A DNA stretch of 64,000 bases, taken from the NCBI RefSeq assembly GCF_030403745.1, contig NZ_JAQMWP010000004.1, positions 372,001 through 436,000 of the forward strand, read 5' to 3'. The DNA is from Streptomyces sp. S.PB5 (GTDB lineage Bacteria > Actinomycetota > Actinomycetes > Streptomycetales > Streptomycetaceae). The notes under the pieces are model-generated. The model worked only from the letters and a program-made list of their open reading frames with translations. It had not been told where the DNA came from and made no database searches. The position numbers were made by a program, and so were the translations under genes. Shown here piece after piece: positions 43,903 through 50,437 of this stretch. Numbering within the stretch: the first letter of the stretch is position 1; every line of letters starts with the position of its first letter.

Positions 43903-44920
43903 GCGCCAGGGCTTCCCCGCGCACCCAGCGGCCCACTTCCTCCGCCGCGATCCGCGCCGCCTTCTCCGCGACCGCGCGTGAGGCCCCGCCCAGATGCGGG
44001 GTCAGCACCACCCGGTCCGCCATCCCGAGGAGGCGGGAGCCCGCCGGTACCGGCTCCGTGGCGTAGGTGTCCAGCGCCGCCGCCGACAGCCGCCCCGTCT
44101 CCAGGGCATCGCACAGGGCCTCCTCGTCCAGCAGGGGACCGCGGGCCGCGTTGACGACGACCGCGCCGGGCGGCAGCAGGGCCAGTTCCCGGGCGCCGAT
44201 CAGACCGCGGGTCTCGGGCGTGAGGCGGGCGTGCAGAGTGATCACGTCGGACCTGCGCAGGAGTTCGTCCAGGGACGACACCCGCAGCCCGTGGATCTCG
44301 CCGCGGACGTAGGGGTCGTACACCATGACCTGCGCTCCGAAGGCGCACAGCACACGGGCGACCCGGCTGCCGACCGCGCCGTAGCCGACCAGCCCGACGG
44401 GGAGGTCCTCCAGTTCCAGGCCGCTGTTCTCGTAGGTGTAGTACGCCGATCCCGCCCAACTCCCTTGCCCGGCGAGGAGGTCATGGGACTGGGGGATGCG
44501 GCGCAGGGCCGCCAGCATCAGTCCGACGGTGAACTCGGCGGTGGCGGCGGCGTTGCGGCCGGGGGTGAAACAGACCCGGACGTCATGGGACTTGGCGGCA
44601 TCGAGGTTGACGTTCACCGGGCCGCCCCGGCAGACGACGACCAGGCGCAGGTCCGAAGCGGCGTCCAGGACTCGTTCGGTGACCGGGCCCATCTGGGTGA
44701 CCAGCACCTCCGCACCGGACAGCGCCTCGATCAGCGCTTCCTCGGCATCGCTCGCCTCCGTCACCTCCGCCACCGGGCCGAACGGCTCCAGCGGCCAGCC
44801 GAGCGTCAACTCGTTCACTTCCAGGGGCTGTTCGCCGACCTCGGCGGCCACCGCCCGGGTGATCAGGTCCGGCAGGACGAAGTGGTCGCCCGCCGCCGTG
44901 ATCCGCAGGATCTCGCTCAT
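43889..44920 (-). CDS. D-isomer-specific 2-hydroxyacid dehydrogenase family protein
   Basis: 343 residues. The NAD-binding motif VGLVGYGAVGSRVARVL is near residue 150, followed by YDPYVRG. Catalytic Arg, Glu and His are in VVNAARGPLLDEEALCDAL (Arg), TYATEPVPA (Glu) and LTPHLGGAS (His). It would reduce a 2-keto acid or oxidise a 2-hydroxyacid using NAD(H), for example a sugar-acid intermediate such as an erythronate-type phosphate. That is inferred only from the flanking kinases. The ATG lies 62 bp after the DeoR gene stop on the same strand. Confidence 0.9.
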   Translation of the reverse strand: MSEILRITAAGDHFVLPDLITRAVAAEVGEQPLEVNELTLGWPLEPFGPVAEVTEASDAEEALIEALSGAEVLVTQMGPVTERVLDAASDLRLVVVCRGGPVNVNLDAAKSHDVRVCFTPGRNAAATAEFTVGLMLAALRRIPQSHDLLAGQGSWAGSAYYTYENSGLELEDLPVGLVGYGAVGSRVARVLCAFGAQVMVYDPYVRGEIHGLRVSSLDELLRRSDVITLHARLTPETRGLIGARELALLPPGAVVVNAARGPLLDEEALCDALETGRLSAAALDTYATEPVPAGSRLLGMADRVVLTPHLGGASRAVAEKAARIAAEEVGRWVRGEALAHCLT

Positions 44921-44982
44921 CGCAGGGTGTCTTCCTCTCCCGTCTCGGCGTGGCTGCGCCTGAGTTCACGCGGGCCCGCAGA

Positions 44983-45825
44983 TCACGTGGTTCCGGCCGG
45001 TTCCTCGCCGCCCCTCGTGGTGCAGACCTCGTAACGGACCTTGTGCTCGTCCAGGTCCCGCAGCGCGTCCGCACCTGCCCCGTCGTCGACCAGGACCAGG
45101 TCGAAGCGGGAGAGCGGGACGACCCGGTGCAGGGCGGTCCGGGCGAGCTTGGTGTGGTCGATCAGCAGCACGTTGCGGGCGGCCGCGTCGAGCATCGCCC
45201 GCTTCACGGACACGATGTGCTGCTCCTGGTGGTACGCGTAACCCCCGTGCACGGCCGACGTGGACGCGAAGCAGACGTCCACCCGCAGGGACTGGACCGC
45301 CTCGACGCAGGAGACGCCGAGGAAGGAGGAGTGCAGGGGGTCGTAGTCGCCGCCCAGGGCCATCAGATGGATGCCGCGCTGGTCGGAGAGGAGGTTGATC
45401 GCCTCCAGGAAGTTGGTGACGACCGTGAGCGGGGTGATCTCGCCGAGGCGGAGTTTGCGGGCCATCTCCAGGGTGGAGGTGGAGTCGTCCAGCATGATGG
45501 CCATGCCGGGCTCGATCATCCGGAGCGCGCGCTCGGCGACGGCCGCCTTCTGAGCCCGCATGGTCTTCAGCCGGTACTGCACATTCGACTCGAAGACCCC
45601 GGACGGCTGGGCGGTCACCCCGCCCCTGAACTTGCGGACGACTCCCTGCCGCTCCAGCTCGTCCAGGTCCCGGTGGATCGTCATCAGGCTCACCCCGAAC
45701 CGCTCGGCGAGCTCCGCCGCGGTCGCCGAGCCGTCGGCCAGGACCCGCTCGGCCATGGCGGCCTGGCGGGCTGCGGGGCCCTGCTGTGCGTGGGGACCCT
45801 GCCGTGTGCTGCTGCTGGCGCTCAT
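44983..45825 (-). CDS. DeoR/GlpR-family transcriptional regulator
   Basis: 280 residues. The N-terminal helix-turn-helix ATAAELAERFGVSLMTIHRDL and the DELERQGVVRKFRGG wing are the DeoR signature. The C-terminal sugar-phosphate sensor has MLDDSTSTLEMARKL, TVVTNFLEAINLL and LLIDHTKLARTALHRV. The effector is normally a phosphorylated sugar made by the kinase it controls. It starts at MSASSSTRQ after GGGGGACG. It is divergent from kinase 2 and first in the leftward set, so it can regulate both arms of the cluster. Confidence 0.92.
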   Translation of the reverse strand: MSASSSTRQGPHAQQGPAARQAAMAERVLADGSATAAELAERFGVSLMTIHRDLDELERQGVVRKFRGGVTAQPSGVFESNVQYRLKTMRAQKAAVAERALRMIEPGMAIMLDDSTSTLEMARKLRLGEITPLTVVTNFLEAINLLSDQRGIHLMALGGDYDPLHSSFLGVSCVEAVQSLRVDVCFASTSAVHGGYAYHQEQHIVSVKRAMLDAAARNVLLIDHTKLARTALHRVVPLSRFDLVLVDDGAGADALRDLDEHKVRYEVCTTRGGEEPAGTT

Positions 45826-46053
45826 CGTCCCCCGATCCGCCGTGTCGGCGTCGAAGAGCACCCCCGGGTGGGGCTGGGTCCGGTGGTGCAGGGGGTGCTG
45901 CGCGTCGGCGATGCGCGGGACACCCGGTTGACGCGTCGCGTCGGCCCGATAACCGAGGGTGTAACGGCGGAAGATGGTCGTCAATCCCTCGCACACGGGT
46001 AAATCTCAGTGCAGAGTGAGAAGTTCACGGTTCTTGATGTGCGGGAGGCCGGG

Positions 46054-47673
46054 ATGGCGCAGGAGGCGTGGCTCGGGATCGACCTCGGTACACAGAGCGT
46101 CCGGGCGCTGGTGGTCTCCGCTGACGGCCGCGTCCTGGGCAGCGGTACGGCCCCACTGTCCGGGCGCCGCGAGGGACCACGGCACGAACAGGACCCCGGG
46201 CAGTGGTGGACGGCGGTGTGCACGGCCTCCAGGGCGGCCGTCGGTGACGGGTCCCCGCACATCGGCGGCCTCGCGGTGTGCGGCACCTCCGGCACCGTAC
46301 TGCTGACGGACCCCGACGGCCGGCCCGTGAGCCCCGCCCTGATGTACGACGACGGACGGGCCTGGGCCGAGGCGGAGCGCCTGCGGGCGGCGGGACTCGC
46401 GGTGCAGAACACCTGGGGGCTGCCGAAGGCGGCGTGGCTGCTGCGGGAGCACGGCGGGGGGCGGGACACCAAGCGCCGCCGGAGCGCGGCGGATGCCGAC
46501 CGGGCGCCCGGCGACGAAGAGGCGGCGTCGGCAGGGCGTACACCAGGAAGGCCTTCGGCCGCGTCCGACGGCGGCTCGCCCGGGCCTGCGGAACCGCCAC
46601 GTGCCCCGGACGCCGGTGGCCGTTCCCCCGGCCGCGACCTCCGCCTCGCTCACCAGCCCGACGTCATCACCGCCCGGCTCGTCGGCCACCCCGTCCCCAC
46701 CGACTCCAGTCACGCCCTCAAGACGGCGTACGACGCGGAGGCTGAGGCATGGCCGGACGGTCCCGGTGTCCCTCCGGCGGTGCTGCCCGATGTCGTACGC
46801 CCCGGCACCCGCCTCGGTGAGGTCTGTGCGGCCGCCGCCGAGGCCACCGGTGTCCCCGCCGGCACCCCCGTGATCGCCGGGATGACCGACGGCTGCGCGG
46901 CCCAGATCGCGTCCGGCGCCCTGCGCGCGGGCTCCTGGAACTCGGTGCTCGGCACCACGCTCGTCCTCAAGGGCGCGTCCCCCGTCCCGGTGCACGACCC
47001 CACGGGAGTGGTCTACAACCACCGGGCGCCGGACGGGAGCTGGCTGCCCGGCGGCGCCTCCAGCGTGGGCGCGGGGGTGCTCACGGCGGCCTTCGCGGGA
47101 GCCGATCCGGCGGCGATGGACGAACGGGCGGCGGCGCACGAACCGTCCGGCGCGATCGCGTACCCCCTCGTCTCGCCCGGCGAACGGTTCCCGTTCCTCG
47201 CTCCCGGCGCCACCGCCCTGCTCCTCGGCGAACCCGAGGGCGAGGCCGACCTCTGGGCCGCGCTCCTCCAGGGCGTCGCCTTCGCCGAACGCCTCTGCCT
47301 GGACTACCTCCACCACCTCGGCGCCCCCCTCGACGGCCCCCTCACCTTCACCGGCGGCGGCGCGCGCAGCCCGTACTGGAACCAGCTCCGCGCCGACGTC
47401 CTCGGCCGCCCGGCCCGGGTGCCGGAACAGACCGAACCGGCCCTCGGAATGGCCGCGTTGGCCGCCCATGGGGTGACCGGCGAGGCGCTGCCGGACATCG
47501 CCGGGCGCATGGTCCGGGTCCGTACCGTCGTCGAACCCCGCCCCGGCCGCACGCGGGCGTTCGCCGAGCCGTACGCCCGCCTGGTGGACGAGCTCACGAC
47601 CCGCGGCTGGCTGCCGCCGCCCGTCGCGGCGCACGCACACAGCCGTCTGACCTTGGACACTGCCGACTCATGA
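46054..47673 (+). CDS. FGGY-family carbohydrate kinase 2 with an extra charged insert
   Basis: A 539-residue kinase: WLGIDLGTQSVRALVVSADG at the N terminus, LPKAAWLLREHGG, then TPVIAGMTDGCAAQIASGA, LPGGASSVGAGVL and the adenosine motif FTGGGARSPYWNQLRADVLG. A polar, compositionally odd insert (about residues 135-195; DTKRRRSAADADRAPGDEEA...) separates WLLREHGGG from LRLAHQPDVITARLVGHPV, where relatives have a short loop. It starts at the ATG behind GGGAGG. Divergent from deoR and coupled (ATGA) to the histidine phosphatase gene, it would phosphorylate the same or a successive sugar as kinase 1. Confidence 0.85.
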   Translation: MAQEAWLGIDLGTQSVRALVVSADGRVLGSGTAPLSGRREGPRHEQDPGQWWTAVCTASRAAVGDGSPHIGGLAVCGTSGTVLLTDPDGRPVSPALMYDDGRAWAEAERLRAAGLAVQNTWGLPKAAWLLREHGGGRDTKRRRSAADADRAPGDEEAASAGRTPGRPSAASDGGSPGPAEPPRAPDAGGRSPGRDLRLAHQPDVITARLVGHPVPTDSSHALKTAYDAEAEAWPDGPGVPPAVLPDVVRPGTRLGEVCAAAAEATGVPAGTPVIAGMTDGCAAQIASGALRAGSWNSVLGTTLVLKGASPVPVHDPTGVVYNHRAPDGSWLPGGASSVGAGVLTAAFAGADPAAMDERAAAHEPSGAIAYPLVSPGERFPFLAPGATALLLGEPEGEADLWAALLQGVAFAERLCLDYLHHLGAPLDGPLTFTGGGARSPYWNQLRADVLGRPARVPEQTEPALGMAALAAHGVTGEALPDIAGRMVRVRTVVEPRPGRTRAFAEPYARLVDELTTRGWLPPPVAAHAHSRLTLDTADS

Positions 47674-48293
47674 CCACGACCCTCCTGCTCGCCCGCCACG
47701 GCCAGACCGTCTGGCACGCCGAGAACCGTTACGCCGGTGTCAGCGATGTCGCCCTCACCGACACCGGCCGCGCCCAGGCGCGGGCGCTGGGCCGCTGGGC
47801 GGCCGCCCACCCCGTCGACGCGATCTGGACGTCCCCGGTCTCCCGTGCCGTCCTCACGGCCCAGCCCGCCTGCGAGGCCCTCGGCCTCACCCCGTACCGC
47901 GAACCCGACCTGCGTGAATGCGACTTCGGTGTGGTGGAGGGCCGTACCCTCGCGGAGTTCGCGAAGGAGGACCCCGAGGCGGCGGAGGCGTTCCGCGCGG
48001 ACCCGGTGGCCTGCCCCTTCCCCGGCGCCGAGGACCCGGCCGAGGCCGCCGCCCGGGGAGCCGCGGCCCTGCACCGGATCGCGGCCGCCCACCCCGGCCG
48101 GCGCGTCCTGGTCGTGGCCCACAACACCCTGTTCCGGCTGGTGCTGTGCAGACTGCTGCACATCCCGCTGCGGGACTACCGCCGCACCTTCCCGCGGCTA
48201 CGCAACGCGGCAGTCACCGAACTCCGTGTGACCAGCGACGATTCCGCCGCACTTCTCTCCCTCAATGTGCCCTGCGAACCGGACGAGTCGTAG
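47670..48293 (+). CDS. histidine phosphatase (phosphoglycerate-mutase-like) family protein
   Basis: A 207-residue phosphatase. The catalytic RHG motif is LLLARHGQTVWHAENRYAG, with the second His in LVVAHNTLFRLVLCRLL and Glu in RECDFGVVEG. It dephosphorylates small phosphate esters, in this setting perhaps a sugar phosphate released from the kinases' products. The ATG overlaps the stop of kinase 2, a strong sign that the two proteins are made together. Its stop is followed 12 bp later by the methyltransferase gene. Confidence 0.92.
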   Translation: MTTTLLLARHGQTVWHAENRYAGVSDVALTDTGRAQARALGRWAAAHPVDAIWTSPVSRAVLTAQPACEALGLTPYREPDLRECDFGVVEGRTLAEFAKEDPEAAEAFRADPVACPFPGAEDPAEAAARGAAALHRIAAAHPGRRVLVVAHNTLFRLVLCRLLHIPLRDYRRTFPRLRNAAVTELRVTSDDSAALLSLNVPCEPDES

Positions 48294-48305
48294 CACCATG
48301 GGCCC

Positions 48306-49085
48306 ATGACGGAGATCGACACCTCGGTACCCCACTCGGCCCGCATCTGGAACTACTGGCTGGGCGGCAAGGACAACTACCCGGTGGACGAGGCGGCCGG
48401 TGATGCCTACACCGCCGTCTTCCCCGGCATCGTGACCATCGCCCGCAGCAGCCGGGCCTTCCTCGGGCGTACCATCCGGTACCTGGTGGAGGATGCGGGT
48501 CTGCGCCAGTTCCTGGACGTCGGCACCGGCCTGCCCACCGTCGACAACACCCACGAGGTCGCCCAGCGCAGCGCCCCCGAGGCGAAGATCGTCTACGTCG
48601 ACAACGACCCGCTCGTCCTCGCCCACGCCCGCGCCCTGCTCACCTCGACACCGGAGGGCGCGACGGCGTACGAGGACCTGAACCTCTACGACCCCGATCG
48701 CATCCTGGAGGCGGCGGGCAAGACCCTCGACCTCACGCGGCCCACCGGTCTGATCCTCAGCGGCATCCTCGGCCACGTCGCCGACTACGACCAGGCCCGC
48801 GACCTGGTGACCCGTCTCCTCGCCGGGCTCCCCTCCGGCAGCTATCTCTCCCTCAACGAAGGGTCCCGGGGCACCGATCCGGACTACGAGCAGGCCCAGG
48901 ACGCCTACAACGAGACCGGCGCCGTCCCGTACTTCCTGCGCCCGGTCGACCAGATCGAGGCGTACTTCGAGGGGCTGGAGCTGGTGGAGCCCGGGGTCGT
49001 CTCCGTCCCCCTGTGGCGCCCGGACGCCGCCGGATCCCAGCCGGAGCCGATCGGCCAGCACGGCGGTGTGGGGCGCAAGCCCTGA
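48306..49085 (+). CDS. SAM-dependent methyltransferase (DUF574 family)
   Basis: 259 residues. DUF574 hallmarks: SARIWNYWLGGKDNYPVDEA, the SAM-binding QFLDVGTGLPTVDNTHEVAQ, VYVDNDPLVLAHARALL and LILSGILGHVADYDQA. The family is very abundant in Streptomyces, often near secondary-metabolite or regulatory genes, and its substrates are mostly unknown. It lies 12 bp after the phosphatase gene, perhaps on the same transcript, and ends at a strong terminator shared with sodF. A run of GTGCCGTGC repeats (49086-49116) follows the stop. Confidence 0.9.
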   Translation: MTEIDTSVPHSARIWNYWLGGKDNYPVDEAAGDAYTAVFPGIVTIARSSRAFLGRTIRYLVEDAGLRQFLDVGTGLPTVDNTHEVAQRSAPEAKIVYVDNDPLVLAHARALLTSTPEGATAYEDLNLYDPDRILEAAGKTLDLTRPTGLILSGILGHVADYDQARDLVTRLLAGLPSGSYLSLNEGSRGTDPDYEQAQDAYNETGAVPYFLRPVDQIEAYFEGLELVEPGVVSVPLWRPDAAGSQPEPIGQHGGVGRKP

Positions 49086-49120
49086 CGTGCCGTGCCTTGC
49101 CGTGCTGTGCCGTGCACCAG

Positions 49121-49155
49121 GAAGCCCCCGCGAGTCACGTCCTCGCGGGGGCTTC
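49121..49155. terminator. bidirectional hairpin terminator
   Basis: Perfect 14-bp arms GAAGCCCCCGCGAG / CTCGCGGGGGCTTC, 7-nt loop, between the methyltransferase and convergent sodF genes. Confidence 0.85.
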
Positions 49156-49221
49156 CGTTCTTCCGCCTGCCCGCGTGAAGGGTGAGAAGACGATCACGAG
49201 GCAGGACGACTCACCCGCGCC

Positions 49222-49863
49222 TCACGGCGCCAGCAGCAGCACGTCCGCCCGGGACTTGGCGGCCTCGTAACGCCGGGCCACGTCCTGCCAGTTGACGACG
49301 GCCCACATCGCCTCGATGAAGTCGACCTTCTGGTTCCTGTACTGCAGATAGAAGGCGTGCTCCCAGGCGTCGAAGACGAGGATCGGCGTGGACCCCTGCC
49401 CCACGTTCCCCTGGTGGTCGTAGACCTGCTCGACGATCAGCAGCCCACTGAGCGGCTCGTACGCGAGCACCCCCCACCCCGAGCCCTGTGTCGTGGCCGC
49501 CGCCTTGGTCAGCTGGGCCTTGAAGCCGGCGAAGGACCCGAAGGACTCGGTGATGGCGTCCGCGAGCTCACCGACACCGTCGACGCCCAGCGGCTCACCA
49601 CCCCCGTCACCGGTCATGTTGTGCCAGTAGATGGAGTGCAGGATGTGCCCGGACAGATGGAACGCCAGGTTCTTCTCCAGCCCGTTGACCGCCCCCCACG
49701 TCTCCTTGTCCCGAGCCTCCGCCAACTGCTCCAGCGCGTCGTTCGCACCCTTCACATAGGCCGCGTGGTGCTTGTCGTGGTGCAGCTCGATGATCTCGGG
49801 GCTGATCACGGGGGCGAGTGCGGAGTAGTCGTAGGGCAGTTCAGGAAGCGTGTACACGGGCAT
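49222..49863 (-). CDS. sodF: superoxide dismutase, iron type
   Basis: A 213-residue Fe/Mn superoxide dismutase that converts superoxide to hydrogen peroxide and oxygen in the cytoplasm. The metal ligands are His in [14 protein letters not shown], His in [13 protein letters not shown], and Asp/His in [13 protein letters not shown]. Streptomyces carry an Fe enzyme (SodF) and a Ni enzyme (SodN) under opposite nickel control. The upstream Nur box identifies this as the SodF type. GGAGGGG precedes the ATG. Confidence 0.95.
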   Translation of the reverse strand: MPVYTLPELPYDYSALAPVISPEIIELHHDKHHAAYVKGANDALEQLAEARDKETWGAVNGLEKNLAFHLSGHILHSIYWHNMTGDGGGEPLGVDGVGELADAITESFGSFAGFKAQLTKAAATTQGSGWGVLAYEPLSGLLIVEQVYDHQGNVGQGSTPILVFDAWEHAFYLQYRNQKVDFIEAMWAVVNWQDVARRYEAAKSRADVLLLAP

Positions 49864-49886
49864 GGCGGGGTCCCCTCCGAACCTTA

Positions 49887-49903
49887 TTGCAACTTACTTG
49901 CAA
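49887..49903. promoter_or_regulatory. Nur box TTGCAA-N5-TTGCAA
   Basis: TTGCAA at 49887-49892 and 49898-49903 with the 5-bp spacer CTTAC matches the nickel-repressor Nur consensus (tTGCaa-N5-ttGCAA). It lies 24 bp upstream of sodF. Nickel-loaded Nur would shut off sodF when Ni-SOD can be made. Confidence 0.85.
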
Positions 49904-50011
49904 CTACACGCTAGCAGCAAGAGAGGTGGAGGGGATGCGCGGGCGCGCGGAACGGCCATGCGCGGCGCCCGGAAGGCGATCTACTATCGGTTGCCGTAGC
50001 AAGGGGGGTGG

Positions 50012-50437
50012 ATGGCCATGGGGCCCGAGATCGCCGAACTCGCCAGAACGGCCGGTACGACGATGGTGACGCTGATGGCCGGCCAGGCCTGGGAGTCGGC
50101 CCGGGAGGGCCTGGTCTCCCTCTGGCAGCGCTTCCAGCCCGAACGCGCGGAAGCCGTCGGCGGCGAACTGGAGGCCGCCCGCGAGGACCTACTGCTCGCC
50201 CAGCGGTCGGGCGACACCGACACCGAGGCCGAACTGACCGCGGAGTGGCAGGCGAGGGTGCGGCGGCTGCTGGTCGCGCGTCCCGAGGTCGCCGACGAAC
50301 TGCGGCGCATCCTGGCCGAGTTGGAGCCACGGCTCCCGGAGGAGCGCCCTTCGGCGGAGGTCCGGCTGCGCGCCGAGGTCTCCGGGAGCGGCCGGGTCTA
50401 CCAGGCCGGCCGCGATCAGCACATCACCGAGCGATGA
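50012..50437 (+). CDS. putative NLR-associated effector with C-terminal amyloid-type motif
   Basis: 141 residues. The N terminus is a helical, weakly hydrophobic segment (IAELARTAGTTMVTLMAGQA, then WESAREGLVSLWQRF), followed by a charged helix-rich middle (AEAVGGELEAAREDL; VADELRRILAEL). The last 20 residues (EVSGSGRVYQAGRDQHITER) carry a G-R-V-Y-Q-A-G-x-D motif that recurs at the N terminus of the NB-ARC protein encoded next (GRIFQTSGDQYI). This fits bacterial NLR partners with a membrane-active Bell/HeLo-like domain plus an amyloid signalling motif. The stop overlaps the next ATG (ATGA). An ATG two codons later is an equal start. Function is inferred. Confidence 0.65.
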   Translation: MAMGPEIAELARTAGTTMVTLMAGQAWESAREGLVSLWQRFQPERAEAVGGELEAAREDLLLAQRSGDTDTEAELTAEWQARVRRLLVARPEVADELRRILAELEPRLPEERPSAEVRLRAEVSGSGRVYQAGRDQHITER

